A stretch of DNA of 45,214 bases from NCBI GenBank assembly GCA_016789785.1, contig JAEUQE010000044.1, forward strand, positions 1 through 45,214, written 5' to 3'. Below are positions 16,047 through 25,440 of the stretch, in pieces. The position numbers and the translations under genes were made by a program. The notes below the pieces were generated by a model that did not search any database, was not told where the DNA came from, and saw only the letters and a program-made list of their open reading frames with translations. Source of the DNA: Bryobacterales bacterium (GTDB taxonomy: Bacteria; Acidobacteriota; Terriglobia; Bryobacterales; Bryobacteraceae). Positions within the stretch are counted from its first letter, which is position 1. Each line of letters starts with the position of its first letter.

Positions 16047-17282
16047 TCACTTCTTGTCTCGGGGATGCTTTCCCGGCAGATCCGCGGGTGTCTCGTGCAC
16101 CCGCTCCCGGAACCCGACGCCCATCGAACTGGCGATCGACACGCTATCCGAGCCATAACGCCCGCGGATGCGGTCCACCGCGCTGAGAGCCTTCTTCCAG
16201 CGGTCATGACGCTCCTCTTCGAGCAGGCTCAGTTGCCCTTCCTCATGCTGAAGTCCCCCGGCATGTACACCGAGGAGGCGGATCGCCTTGCCATTCCAAT
16301 TGTCGAGAAGCAACTTGCGCGTCTGCTCAATCAGATCGATATCCAGTTGTGTTCCCCGATCCAGGGTATGCGCACGCGTGTAAGTGGAAAAGTCGGAATA
16401 GCGCAGCTTCAACTGAATGGTCCGCGCGAAGAGCTTATGCTCGCGCAAGCGGCTGCCCACCATCTCAGAAAGCCTCACCAGCGTGGATTCCAGCAGAGCG
16501 CGGTCCCTGGTGTCGACATCGAACGTCGTTTCGTGGCTGATCGACTTCGGCTCCTCCCCGTCTCCGATGTCGCCGTCGAACCAGCCGCCGGCATCCAGAC
16601 CCTGGGCCTTGCCAACCAGCGCCAGTCCCCATTTGCCGAACTTCTCTTCGAGAAACCTGCGATCGAGCTTCGCCAGGTCGCCGATCTTCCGGATGCCGTA
16701 GCTGTGCAACGACTGTTCGGTGACCTTGCCAACCCCGGGCACCTTGCGAACATCCAGCGGCGCGAGAAAGCGCGCTTCGCACGATGGCGGGATCCAGAGC
16801 ACACCGTTCGGCTTCGCCTGATCGGAGCAGATCTTCGCGAGCAAACGGCTGGTGGCAACGCCAATCGAGCAGTTGAGTTTCGTGGCGCCGCGGACCTGCT
16901 CATGGAGCTTGTGGGCTGCTGCCATCGGAGGGCCGTGCAAACGCTCGGCGCCGGTGAGATCGAGGTAAGCCTCGTCGATCGAGGCCATCTCCACTTGCGG
17001 GCTGAAGCGGCTCAGTACGGCGAACACTTTCCCGGAATGCTCGCGGTAGCGGCCCGGATGCCCTTCCACGAAGATCGCCTGAGGACAGAGCTTGTAAGCG
17101 GTGCGCAACGGCATGGCCGAATGCACGCCGAACTTGCGCGCGGCGTACGATGCCGCCGAGACAACGCCGCGCTGATCGGGCTTGCCGCCAACAACCACGG
17201 GCTTGCCCTTGAGTTCCGGATTGTACAACTCCTCCACGGAGACGAAGAATGCGTCCATGTCGACGTGGAGGATGGTCTTCAT
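16047..17282 (-). CDS. dinB: DNA polymerase IV (Y-family translesion polymerase)
   Basis: 411 residues. Catalytic acids sit at canonical positions: D8 in HVDMDAFF, and D103 and E104 in SIDEAYLD. A helix-hairpin-helix-like block (DVRKVPGVGKVTEQSL, near 178-193) and a little-finger domain follow. QLSLL at 350-354 is a good match to the beta-clamp-binding motif. It copies damaged DNA without proofreading. The gene is last in the DUF1385-prfA-prmC-dinB operon and its start overlaps the prmC stop (ATGA). Placement behind translation-termination genes is not a typical SOS setting, and I see no LexA-type operator directly upstream, so basal co-expression is possible. Confidence 0.96.
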   Translation of the reverse strand: MKTILHVDMDAFFVSVEELYNPELKGKPVVVGGKPDQRGVVSAASYAARKFGVHSAMPLRTAYKLCPQAIFVEGHPGRYREHSGKVFAVLSRFSPQVEMASIDEAYLDLTGAERLHGPPMAAAHKLHEQVRGATKLNCSIGVATSRLLAKICSDQAKPNGVLWIPPSCEARFLAPLDVRKVPGVGKVTEQSLHSYGIRKIGDLAKLDRRFLEEKFGKWGLALVGKAQGLDAGGWFDGDIGDGEEPKSISHETTFDVDTRDRALLESTLVRLSEMVGSRLREHKLFARTIQLKLRYSDFSTYTRAHTLDRGTQLDIDLIEQTRKLLLDNWNGKAIRLLGVHAGGLQHEEGQLSLLEEERHDRWKKALSAVDRIRGRYGSDSVSIASSMGVGFRERVHETPADLPGKHPRDKK

Positions 17283-18109
17283 GGGGAGTACCGTGCCCGA
17301 ATCACGCGCGGAATGCCGGCAAGATCGGGCCCGTAGCCGACTTCGGTCCAGGGGCCAGCCTCCAGCATCCCAAACACGCGCTCAAGGGAATTGTAGCCGA
17401 GTTCCGCCGCGAACCAGCCGCCGGGCTTCACAACTTCACAAGCGGCTGGGATCAGACGATCGTAGATCTCGGTGCCGGTAGGGCCGCCGTAGAGGGCCAC
17501 GGCGGGCTCGTGATCGCGCACTTCGCGTTGCAGATAGGACTGATCGCCTTGCGGCACGTAGGGCGGATTCGAGACCACGACATCGAATCGCATGCCGGCC
17601 GCCGAGCAGAGATCGCAGCACAGGAGATGGACGCAGGCCCCATTGTCGATCGCGTTGCGCCGGGCTACCTGCAGCGCATCGAACGAAATGTCGGTTGCCC
17701 AGACGCGGGCCGTCAACTCCAGCGCTAACGTCACCGCGATCGCACCCGAGCCTGTGCCGATATCGAGAACTGTGGCAGCACCGGGGGCAAGGTGAAGCAC
17801 CGTCTCCACCAGATGCTCCGTTTCCGGGCGGGGAATGAGCACTGCCGGGCTCACCCGAAACGGGCGGCCGTAGAACTCCTGTACTTTCGTGATGTACTGC
17901 GTCGGCTTGCCTTGCGTACGCTCGTGCAGGTAGCGCCCATAGTGGATCCAGGCGAGTTCGGTCAGCTCCTCATCGGAATGCGCGATGAGATACACACGAT
18001 CGCGGCCCAGTGCGTGACAAAGCAGCACCTCCGCCGTAAGCCGGGGTGAAGACACGTGCGCGTCTTCCAGGATTCTTACTCCTTGGAGGAGCGCGGTTTG
18101 CAGGTTCAC
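17279..18109 (-). CDS. prmC: Peptide chain release factor N5-glutamine methyltransferase
   Basis: 276 residues from GTG 18109. The N-terminal helical domain is followed by the SAM-binding loop DIGTGSG at 116-122 and the diagnostic NPPY at 181-184, which holds the glutamine side chain. PrmC methylates the GGQ glutamine of RF1 and RF2 and so raises termination efficiency. Its GTG start overlaps the prfA stop (GTGA) and its own stop overlaps the dinB start (ATGA). Enzyme and substrate RF1 are thus encoded side by side and coupled, a widespread bacterial arrangement. Length and all key motifs are normal. Confidence 0.97.
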   Translation of the reverse strand: MNLQTALLQGVRILEDAHVSSPRLTAEVLLCHALGRDRVYLIAHSDEELTELAWIHYGRYLHERTQGKPTQYITKVQEFYGRPFRVSPAVLIPRPETEHLVETVLHLAPGAATVLDIGTGSGAIAVTLALELTARVWATDISFDALQVARRNAIDNGACVHLLCCDLCSAAGMRFDVVVSNPPYVPQGDQSYLQREVRDHEPAVALYGGPTGTEIYDRLIPAACEVVKPGGWFAAELGYNSLERVFGMLEAGPWTEVGYGPDLAGIPRVIRARYSP

Positions 18110-19191
18110 TGAGTGCTGTTGTCGCCTTGTTGCTTGAGCTTCTCAGCTTGATAATAAGCGATCAGCGCATCGGTGATCGGATCCACGCGGCCATCCATCA
18201 CCAGATCCAACTGGTGCAGAGTGAGCCCAATGCGATGGTCCGTAACACGGTTCTGCGGGAAGTTGTAAGTGCGGATCTTTTCGCTACGGTCGCCGGAGCC
18301 CACCATGCTCTTGCGCTCGGCGCCGATTTTCTCCTGTTGCTTCTGCAACTCGAGTTCGTACAGGCGGGAGCGCAGGACACGTTCGGCCTTCGCGCGATTC
18401 TTGATCTGCGACTTCTCGTCCTGACAGGAGACCACCAGCCCGGTCGGGATATGCGTGATGCGCACGGCGGAGTAAGTCGTGTTCACCGATTGTCCGCCTG
18501 GGCCGGAGGAACAGAACGTATCGATGCGAACATCCTTGGGATCGATTTTCACTTCCACGTCGTCGGCTTCGGGAAGCACGGCTACGGTGATGGCCGATGT
18601 GTGGACGCGTCCCTGCGTTTCGGTCTGGGGAACCCGTTGCACGCGATGCACACCCGATTCGTACTTCAGCTTGCTGAAAACCTTGTTCCCGCTGATGAGC
18701 GCGATCACTTCCTTCAAGCCGCCCACGCCGGACTCGCTGGTATTGGTAACTTCCACCTTCCAGCCCTGTGTTTCCGCGAACCGGGTATACATGCGGAAAA
18801 CCTCGTAGGCGAACAGGGTGGCCTCGTCGCCGCCGGTGCCGGCGCGGACTTCCAACATGACGTTCTTGTCGTCGAGGGGGTCGCGCGGAAGCAGCAGCAG
18901 GCGCAGATCGTCCTCGAGCCTGGCCAGTTCGGGCTCCAGGCGAACCACGTCCTCGTTGGCCATGTCGCGAAGCTCGGGATCGGACTCCTGCAGCATCAGC
19001 CGCGCGCCTTCCAGGTCGCTGGCCACCTTCTTCCATTCCCGGTACTTGGTGACCACCTCTTCCAACTCGCTGCGGGCCTTGGCGATTTTGCGATACGCAT
19101 CGCCGTCGTTGATGACGGCAGGATCGGCCATCTGCGCGGTCAGATCATCAAATCGTGTTTCGATCTCGGAAAGTTTGTCTAGATATTGCAT
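18106..19191 (-). CDS. prfA: Peptide chain release factor 1
   Basis: 361 residues, the standard RF1 length. The stop-codon-recognition tripeptide region is PQT at 188-190 (RF1 type PxT, in [13 protein letters not shown]), and the catalytic GGQ is at 232-234 in [12 protein letters not shown]. It recognises UAA and UAG and triggers peptide release in the ribosomal peptidyl-transferase centre. The gene follows the DUF1385 gene by 17 bases and overlaps prmC, whose product methylates its GGQ glutamine. No strong ribosome-binding site is seen before ATG 19191, so coupling to the upstream gene may help its translation. Confidence 0.98.
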   Translation of the reverse strand: MQYLDKLSEIETRFDDLTAQMADPAVINDGDAYRKIAKARSELEEVVTKYREWKKVASDLEGARLMLQESDPELRDMANEDVVRLEPELARLEDDLRLLLLPRDPLDDKNVMLEVRAGTGGDEATLFAYEVFRMYTRFAETQGWKVEVTNTSESGVGGLKEVIALISGNKVFSKLKYESGVHRVQRVPQTETQGRVHTSAITVAVLPEADDVEVKIDPKDVRIDTFCSSGPGGQSVNTTYSAVRITHIPTGLVVSCQDEKSQIKNRAKAERVLRSRLYELELQKQQEKIGAERKSMVGSGDRSEKIRTYNFPQNRVTDHRIGLTLHQLDLVMDGRVDPITDALIAYYQAEKLKQQGDNSTQ

Positions 19192-19208
19192 GGCGGGCAG
19201 AGCAGACG

Positions 19209-20195
19209 TTAGGCGATCACCAACTCGCCGCCCTGCTGCTTTTCGAGCGCCATCGCGCCTTCCAGCGCGTGGATTGCGACGGCGGTCTGATCGTCGGACG
19301 GAGGTTGCGTGGTGATCTTTTGCAGCCAGAGGCCGGGCGCGGTGAGCAAGGCCAGGAAACCACCGCGCTTGCGGGCGGCGTAACGGATCATCTCGTAGCT
19401 AAGTCCCGCGATGACCGGTAACAGCACGATCCGCGAGATGAACTTTCCGGCGAAGCCATCAAACGGCAGGAGTGCGTACACACACATGGAAACCACCATC
19501 ACCACGAGCAGGAAACTGGTTCCACAGCGCGGGTGCAGCGTCGAAAAACTCTGCGCGTTCTCCACCGTGACCGCCCTGCCCGATTCGAAGTTGAACACCA
19601 CCTTGTGCTCGGCGCCGTGAAACTCGAACACCCGGCGGATGTCCTGCCAGCGGGAGATCAGGTAGAGGAACGTGAGGAAGATCCCAATACGAATCAGGCC
19701 GTCGACGAAGTTGAATGCGATGCGATTGTGGACGATCGGCGCCACCTTCTCAATTTGAGACGTCAGCCACAAAGGCACGAACTTGTAGAGAAAGATGAAA
19801 AAGCCAAACGAGAAGATCAGGTTCAGCGTCATCGCCCAGGAGGAGAACTCCTCTTTTTTCTGGCCGGGCTTATCCTCATCGAGAGCGGCATTGGCGGAGA
19901 ACTTCAGGGCGCGAACGCCCAGCCACATCGCCTGACCCAGCGTGCCGACGCCGCGCAGCACGGGGTACTTGAACATCGGATACTTTTCCGACACCCGGGC
20001 CAGAGGAGCTTCCTCGGTTACGATCTCGCCGTTCGGCTTGCGCACGGCAACGCAATACGAGTGGGGAGCCCGCATCATGACGCCCTCCATCACCGCCTGG
20101 CCGCCGACGAGGGTCTCCTCACCGCTTTCGAGAACCGGCAGCAGTTGGACATGGGCCGCCATGCGGAAGAAGTTTCGTAGGGAAGAAAAGGACAT
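19209..20195 (-). CDS. DUF1385 membrane protein
   Basis: I chose ATG 20195 (328 residues) because AAGGAG lies five bases upstream; the frame is open to 20279 but has no better start. The conserved opening [18 protein letters not shown] near 31-48 is the DUF1385 hallmark. Three or four hydrophobic helices follow, and [13 protein letters not shown] with a nearby [10 protein letters not shown] block completes the family pattern. The function is unknown, although the family is widespread and is often found next to prfA/prmC in other phyla, as here. The His/Cys-containing conserved blocks hint at metal binding, which is inference. It is the first gene of the four-gene operon. Confidence 0.9.
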   Translation of the reverse strand: MSFSSLRNFFRMAAHVQLLPVLESGEETLVGGQAVMEGVMMRAPHSYCVAVRKPNGEIVTEEAPLARVSEKYPMFKYPVLRGVGTLGQAMWLGVRALKFSANAALDEDKPGQKKEEFSSWAMTLNLIFSFGFFIFLYKFVPLWLTSQIEKVAPIVHNRIAFNFVDGLIRIGIFLTFLYLISRWQDIRRVFEFHGAEHKVVFNFESGRAVTVENAQSFSTLHPRCGTSFLLVVMVVSMCVYALLPFDGFAGKFISRIVLLPVIAGLSYEMIRYAARKRGGFLALLTAPGLWLQKITTQPPSDDQTAVAIHALEGAMALEKQQGGELVIA

Positions 20196-20340
20196 ACCGC
20201 TCCTTGAGCTTAGTATAACGCGGCCCGCGCGGCGAACCGATCGAGGAGCCTCAGTTTCAATGATGTAACTGCCGGGCACGAAGTTGCAGGTGGATCGTAT
20301 GTCCTGGCAACCCGCGGCCCGCTATGATCGTAAAAGAAGT

Positions 20341-23300
20341 ATGGGTCCCCTGAACCGCTGTTCACGTCTCGCCGTCCTGGCGATCCCTATCCTGCTACTG
20401 GCAGGGTGCTCCAAACGGGTTACGACGGCCTCCGGTCCTCCGATGCCGCAGCCGGCTGTGGCCCAAGCCCAGGAACCGTCGCAAGCCCAGGAGCCGGCGC
20501 TCTGGAATCCGCCGGTCTTCCCGCCAGAGCCCAAAGCGGCAAAGCCGATGCCAACCGATGCGCCAGATCGTGCAGCGGAGTTCTACTTGATGAAGCGCGC
20601 GGGCGCCGGAGCCACGGACCTGCCCTACGAGAAGTACGAAGCGGCCGAAGGTCGCGTGGAGCGCATGCGTACCTACGCGCTCTCGAAAGGCGCCTTCGAC
20701 CAGCCGTTCCGCAAAGGCGAGCGGATGGCCGATCTCGGGGGATGGCAGCCGCTTGGGCCGGGAAACCAGGGCGGCCGGTCGCGCCACCTGCTGATTCATC
20801 CCGGCAATCCCGACATTATGTACGTCAGCGCGGTGACGGGCGGCGTGTGGAAGACCACTGATGGGGGACAGAACTGGTTTCCGTTGACGGACATGTTTCC
20901 TTCGCTCGGCATCGGCGGGCTGACGTTCGAGCCGGGAAATCCCGACACCATTTATGCGGGCACCGGCTTCTGGTTCAACTCACAGTCGGGAACCAACGTT
21001 TTCGGCAGCGCGCCCCGGGGAGCTGGGATCTTCCGTTCCCGCGACGCCGGCGTCACCTGGGAGCGCCTGAATGCGCCCGAAGGCACGCACTTCCGCTTTA
21101 TCAACGAGATCATCGTCAGCCGGCACGACGTCAACCGCATCTACGTCGCGACCTGGACTGGCATCTTCCGCAGCACCGACGCGGGCCAGTCGTGGAATTT
21201 TGTAGTCAATCGTTCAGGTCCGAGCCAGAATGGCTGCCAGGACATGGTGGCGCGCACCGATCAAGACACGGACTATCTGTTCGCATCCTGCGGCACCATC
21301 GCCGCCGGGTCGCCAGCCATCCTTCGCAACACCGATGCGGGTGGCGAAGGTGAATGGAAGGTGGTCGCCCAGCCGGCAGGGATGGCCAACACGACGCTCG
21401 CTATTGCTCCTTCGAATCAAAGCGTGATCTACGCGCTGGTGTCCAGCAATGGAACGGATCGCCAGGGTTGGGCGAGTTCCTTGGCGGGCGTCTACCGGTC
21501 CGTGAGCAACGGTGATCCCGAAACCTGGGAAGCACGCGTGACCAACGAAGATCCCGAGCCGCTGAATGCTGGTCTGCTGTCGAACAACAGTTCCTTTTTC
21601 GGCAACGTGTGTTTTGTCAACGGGCAGCGCACGATCTCCGGGCAAGGCTGGATTCACAATGCAATTGCCGTCGACCCGCATGATCATGATCGGTTGTTTG
21701 TGGGCGGCATCGACATCTACCGTTCTGACGATGGCGGCCGGAACTGGGGCATTGCATCCTTCTGGCAAGCGGCGGACGGGCCGAACGGCGCACATGCCGA
21801 TGTGTTGGGTCTGGTGTTTCCTCCCGACTTCGATGGAGGAGCCAAACCCCGGCTCTACGCGATCACCGACGGCGGCGTTTATCTCACCGACAACGCGCGT
21901 GCGGAGGTCGCCACTGGGCCGCGTGGGGGCTGTTCGCCATTCTCGAATCGAGTGAGTTGGCGTCCGCTGCATGGCGGCTATCAGACGACACAATTCTACA
22001 CGGGAGCCGTGCTGCCCGGCGGCGCTGCCTTCTTCGGCGGCAAGCAGGACAACGGCACCATGCGCGGAACCCTCGCGGGCCAGGCCACCTGGACCCGGCT
22101 GTTTGGCGGCGATGGCGCGGCGGTTGCCGTGGATCCTCGCAATCCGAATACGGTGTTTGTCTCGACGCAGAACTTCGGGCTTGTGCGCTCGCGCAATGGC
22201 GGCCGGAGCTTCACGGCAACCCGCAGAGGGATCGGGGAGCCATCGGCGAACTTCGCGTTCATCGCGCCCCTGGCGATGGATTCCTCGAACCCTGATCGCC
22301 TGTACGCCGGTGCAAGGCGCTTCTACCGGACCACCGATCAGGCCGAGAACTGGGACACGATCTCGACCGAGCTTTCCTCAGTCCAGGGCGCGGTATCGGC
22401 GATCGCCGTTTCTCCTTCCGATCCCACGAAGGTCGTATTCGCGACCAGCCAGGGTTTCCTGTTCCGCACCGACGATGCGCTCGCTGCGAATTCCGAGACG
22501 GTGTGGGAGGTCACGCGACCACGTCCCGGCTATGTCCCCGCGATGACCTTCGATCCCAACGACGCCAACACGGTCTACGCCGTCTACAGCCAGTTCAATA
22601 CGGCTGTTGGACAGAACCATGTCTACCGTTCGAGAGATGGCGGCCGCACCTGGGAAGGCATCGATCGCGAGGGACCAAACGGCATCCCCGACATGCCCGT
22701 GCTCGCCGTGATGGTGGACCCGCTTGATTCCAATCGAATCTATCTCGGCACCGATCTCGGGGTGTTCGTTTCGATTGATGGCGGCGAGTCGTGGAATCGC
22801 GACCGCAATCCGTTCGCGGCAGTGCCGACCGAGCGGCTGATTCTGGATCGGACCGCCGGTGCCACGTATCTCTACGCGTTCACCTTCGGACGCGGAGTGT
22901 GGCGCACGCTGCTGCCGGGCACGGGTACGCCTTGTACCTACAGTCTTGGCGAACTGACTTCGGTGCCCGCATTTGGCGGTGAGTTCAGCGTTCCGCTACA
23001 GACTGCGGATGGATGCGCCTGGTCGGTAGTGCCGCAGCCTGGCGCTCTCGATGTGCAGAATGCGACAGGATCGGGATCGGGAGATGTGCAGGTATCCGTG
23101 GGGCTCAATACAACGGTGACTCCCCGGAACGTGGGCTTCTGGTTCCAGGATCAGACTGTGACTGTGCAACAGGCCGGCGCAATTGGCGTGCCCGCGGAAA
23201 CGGACTCAGTTGAGTCAGCGGCGGAGGCGACCCTTCCGTATGTCGGCTTGCGCGACACCCGGAATGCGACGGCAAACCCTTCCGATCCGCGAGCGTCGTG

Positions 23301-23622
23301 TTCGAGCCTGCCGCCCGCCAAGACCGTATGGTGGCGGGTGACCGCGCCGTCCGATGGCGCGATGGAGGCCGCGTTGACGAGCCAGCGCTTCGACGCTTTT
23401 GGCAACGCTGGCGCTGTGATTGGCGTTTTCGCCGCGGAGGGAAGCCAGCCGGGCCGGGAGGTGTCCTGCGGACAGATTCCGCGAACGACGGGCATCGTAA
23501 GTCTGTCGCGGTTTCGCTTCCCGGTGACTGCGGGCGCGACCTACCTGGTGCAGGTCAGCGCCGTCGGGACAGGTGCGCAGGATGGAGGCTATACGGTGCT
23601 CGGCCTGCGGATGGCCCCTTAA
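20341..23622 (+). CDS. BNR-repeat beta-propeller lipoprotein with BACON-like and PPC-like C-terminal domains
   Basis: I chose ATG 20341 (1093 residues) because it begins a lipoprotein signal ending in LLLAGC, with the lipidated Cys at about residue 22. The bulk, about 130-860, is a string of sortilin/BNR-type blades with motifs such as TTDGGQNW, SRDAGVTW, SDDGGRNW, SRDGGRTW and SIDGGESW, separated by NPDTIYAG/DSNRIYLG-type strands. This usually forms two propellers. The next part (CAWSVVPQPG then QDQTVTVQQAG) looks like a BACON domain, often carbohydrate- or mucin-binding. The last ~130 residues resemble a PPC-type beta-sandwich. It is probably anchored in the outer membrane and binds or processes polysaccharide or protein. 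It stands alone. No catalytic residues can be named. Confidence 0.8.
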   Translation: MGPLNRCSRLAVLAIPILLLAGCSKRVTTASGPPMPQPAVAQAQEPSQAQEPALWNPPVFPPEPKAAKPMPTDAPDRAAEFYLMKRAGAGATDLPYEKYEAAEGRVERMRTYALSKGAFDQPFRKGERMADLGGWQPLGPGNQGGRSRHLLIHPGNPDIMYVSAVTGGVWKTTDGGQNWFPLTDMFPSLGIGGLTFEPGNPDTIYAGTGFWFNSQSGTNVFGSAPRGAGIFRSRDAGVTWERLNAPEGTHFRFINEIIVSRHDVNRIYVATWTGIFRSTDAGQSWNFVVNRSGPSQNGCQDMVARTDQDTDYLFASCGTIAAGSPAILRNTDAGGEGEWKVVAQPAGMANTTLAIAPSNQSVIYALVSSNGTDRQGWASSLAGVYRSVSNGDPETWEARVTNEDPEPLNAGLLSNNSSFFGNVCFVNGQRTISGQGWIHNAIAVDPHDHDRLFVGGIDIYRSDDGGRNWGIASFWQAADGPNGAHADVLGLVFPPDFDGGAKPRLYAITDGGVYLTDNARAEVATGPRGGCSPFSNRVSWRPLHGGYQTTQFYTGAVLPGGAAFFGGKQDNGTMRGTLAGQATWTRLFGGDGAAVAVDPRNPNTVFVSTQNFGLVRSRNGGRSFTATRRGIGEPSANFAFIAPLAMDSSNPDRLYAGARRFYRTTDQAENWDTISTELSSVQGAVSAIAVSPSDPTKVVFATSQGFLFRTDDALAANSETVWEVTRPRPGYVPAMTFDPNDANTVYAVYSQFNTAVGQNHVYRSRDGGRTWEGIDREGPNGIPDMPVLAVMVDPLDSNRIYLGTDLGVFVSIDGGESWNRDRNPFAAVPTERLILDRTAGATYLYAFTFGRGVWRTLLPGTGTPCTYSLGELTSVPAFGGEFSVPLQTADGCAWSVVPQPGALDVQNATGSGSGDVQVSVGLNTTVTPRNVGFWFQDQTVTVQQAGAIGVPAETDSVESAAEATLPYVGLRDTRNATANPSDPRASCSSLPPAKTVWWRVTAPSDGAMEAALTSQRFDAFGNAGAVIGVFAAEGSQPGREVSCGQIPRTTGIVSLSRFRFPVTAGATYLVQVSAVGTGAQDGGYTVLGLRMAP

Positions 23623-23668
23623 GCTTAAGGATTGCCATTTCCGACGGAAAACGCCGTTCTGAAATGGT

Positions 23669-23924
23669 ATGAAGCTGAAAGTCGATTCCGCGGGAAGATT
23701 GGTGGTGCCCGAGTCCATTCGGGAGCGGCTCGGGTTCGAGCCTGGCGTCGAATTCGAAGCTATCGAGACGCCGGAGGGGTTACTGCTTCGACGGGCGGCG
23801 AACGAGACGAGGATTCTGCCGCGATGGTGCACTCTTCGTTTACAACGGACGAGTTGCCGGAGACGTGTCGCGTGGTTTGGAAGCGGACTGCGATCAGAGG
23901 ATTCGTGAGATCTGGGGCTCGTGA
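23669..23924 (+). pseudogene. AbrB/MazE-type antitoxin with a frameshift
   Basis: The first 50 codons read as a good SpoVT/AbrB swapped-hairpin domain: MKLKVDSAGRLVVPESIRE, then LGFEPGVEFEAIE and GLLLRRA. At about 23819-23823 the frame must shift by +1; the downstream frame then gives a normal antitoxin tail (DGALFVYNGRVAGDVSR, then CDQRIREIWGS) ending at TGA 23922. Read without the shift the frame goes on to 23908 with an implausible Arg/Cys-rich tail. One extra base or two missing bases at the junction would explain it. The last codons overlap a GTG that would have started the partner toxin. The gene is unlike the antitoxin at 5033, so this is not a duplicate of that module. Confidence 0.7.
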
Positions 23925-24150
23925 ATAGTAAGCTCTTTTTCGATTCTGCTGGTCCTCATGGCAACGCGATCGACACACCCACTACCGACCGCTCTCAGGT
24001 CGAGATCTGCGCGATCCAGAACCAGGTCCGGTCAGCTTCGATTAGATTAGCGTGCTTTGCGCCTTGGCGAGAGACTATGACGGACCTCGTAACGGAGGAT
24101 GCCGTAGCCAGGGAAATTGTCGTCAGTACACCCGCAACGTGAAGCCCCTT
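23921..24150 (+). pseudogene. Probable remnant of a PIN-domain (VapC-like) toxin
   Basis: GTG 23921 overlaps the antitoxin stop (GTGA), the usual toxin-start arrangement. It encodes VNSKLFFDSA, which resembles the first strand of a PIN domain with its conserved Asp, and then loses the family pattern. In another frame, near 24055-24150, short blocks LCALARDYD and YTRNVKPL recall the C-terminal part of PIN toxins. I read this as a toxin gene with large internal deletion plus frameshifts. The similarity is short and could be chance; position next to an AbrB-type antitoxin is the main support. Confidence 0.35.
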
Positions 24151-24189
24151 GACCGTGCAGTCTGGTCACGGTTGTACCAGAATGGAGGC

Positions 24190-25404
24190 ATGTTCCGGCG
24201 AGAGTTCCTTGCGTCCATGGCGCTGCTCCCACTTTCTGGTGCCGCCAAGCCCGTGCCCGTTCGCGCGATCACTCAGGGCCCCAAGCATCACTGGTTCGGC
24301 TACTACGACAAACTCGAATTCGATCCCGGCAGCCGTTATGTGCTCGGCATGGAGGTCGATTTCGAGCATCGCTCGCCGCTCGCGACCGACAAGATCAAGG
24401 TCGGCATGGTGGATACGCAGGATGGCGATCGCTGGATCGAACTCGGGGAAACCACGGCCTGGAACTGGCAGCAGGGGTGCATGCTCCAATGGCTGCCCAA
24501 CTCGAAGGACGAGGTGCTGTGGAACGATCGGGGCGAAGGCGATTTCGTCTGCCATATCCTGAACGTCCGCACGCGCAAGAAGCGCACCATCCCCTCGGCG
24601 ATCTACGCACTGAGCCCTGACGCGAAATGGGCGATCACATGCGATTTCCGCCGGCTGAACGACAAAAGGCCAGGCTATGGCTATTCCGGCATTCCCGATC
24701 CGAACAAGGAAGTTGCCACTCCCGAGGATATCGGCATCTGGAAGGTCGACCTGGCGACGGGAAAACGCAAGCTGCTGATCTCCATTGCCGATGCCGCGCG
24801 TATTCCTTATCCCGGCGGTTATTCGAAGGGCGCACTGCACTGGTTCAATCATCTGCTGGTCTCGCCAGACGGCAAACGCTTCATCTTCCTGCACCGGTGG
24901 CGAGGCGAGAAGGAAGGCGCCGGCTTCTCCACGCGGATGTTCACGGCGAGCGCGGACGGCAAGGATCTCCACGTGCTGGATCCGCATGGCAAGACGTCGC
25001 ACTTCATCTGGCGTGACAGCCAGCACGTGCTCGCATGGGCGTGGCATCCATCGGACGGCGACAAGTTCTACGTGTATCGGGACCGCACCAGTCAGGTGGA
25101 AGTGATTGGCAAGGGTGTGATGTTAGTAAATGGCCACTGCACTTACTTACCTGGCAATCGCTGGATTCTCAATGATACCTATCCCGACAAGGAGCGCCTG
25201 CAGCACGTCTATCTCTTCGATACGAAAACCGGAGAGCGTCATCCGCTCGGCGATTTCCATTCGCCGAAGGAATATGCCGGCGAGTGGCGTTGCGATACGC
25301 ATCCCCGCTTCAGTCCCGATGGGAAGAAGGTGGTGATCGATTCACCGCATGGCGGCACCGGGCGTCAGCTTCATCTGCTCGACATTAGCGCCATCGTGGG
25401 CTGA
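24190..25404 (+). CDS. Secreted beta-propeller protein, oligogalacturonate-lyase-like
   Basis: 404 residues from ATG 24190. GGAGG is only one base from that ATG, closer than usual, so ATG 24217 is an alternative. The N-terminus MFRREFLASMALLPLSGAA has a twin-arginine-like RR-x-FL signal, suggesting Tat export. Repeating blocks such as YALSPDAKWAITCDF, LVSPDGKRFIFLH and HPRFSPDGKKVVID are TolB/WD40-like blades. Blocks HHWFGYYDK, AWNWQQGCMLQWLP and RPGYGYSG match the family I know as oligogalacturonate-lyase-like (Pectate_lyase22) in acidobacteria and planctomycetes. Known members degrade pectin fragments, but many homologues are uncharacterised. It is a single gene convergent with the TIM-barrel gene. 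Confidence 0.65.
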   Translation: MFRREFLASMALLPLSGAAKPVPVRAITQGPKHHWFGYYDKLEFDPGSRYVLGMEVDFEHRSPLATDKIKVGMVDTQDGDRWIELGETTAWNWQQGCMLQWLPNSKDEVLWNDRGEGDFVCHILNVRTRKKRTIPSAIYALSPDAKWAITCDFRRLNDKRPGYGYSGIPDPNKEVATPEDIGIWKVDLATGKRKLLISIADAARIPYPGGYSKGALHWFNHLLVSPDGKRFIFLHRWRGEKEGAGFSTRMFTASADGKDLHVLDPHGKTSHFIWRDSQHVLAWAWHPSDGDKFYVYRDRTSQVEVIGKGVMLVNGHCTYLPGNRWILNDTYPDKERLQHVYLFDTKTGERHPLGDFHSPKEYAGEWRCDTHPRFSPDGKKVVIDSPHGGTGRQLHLLDISAIVG

Positions 25405-25440
25405 TGGTGCGTTGCGGCGCTTGCCCTGGGATTTCAACGC

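Noticed and set aside
15808..16050. Minus-strand frame beginning with GTG overlapping the dinB stop
   Set aside because: The overlap is attractive, but the 80-residue product is Arg/Ala-rich, without family resemblance, and has no ribosome-binding site.
15891..17336. Plus-strand open frame of 481 residues
   Set aside because: It lies antisense to dinB, which carries all catalytic residues; the product resembles nothing.
18046..19182. Plus-strand open frame of 378 residues
   Set aside because: It is antisense to prfA; GC-rich DNA often leaves such frames open.
20461..20520. Gln/Pro/Ala-rich repeats at the start of the BNR lipoprotein as a DNA repeat array
   Set aside because: Only two imperfect copies (QAQEPSQAQEP) are present; it is a normal flexible linker after the lipobox.
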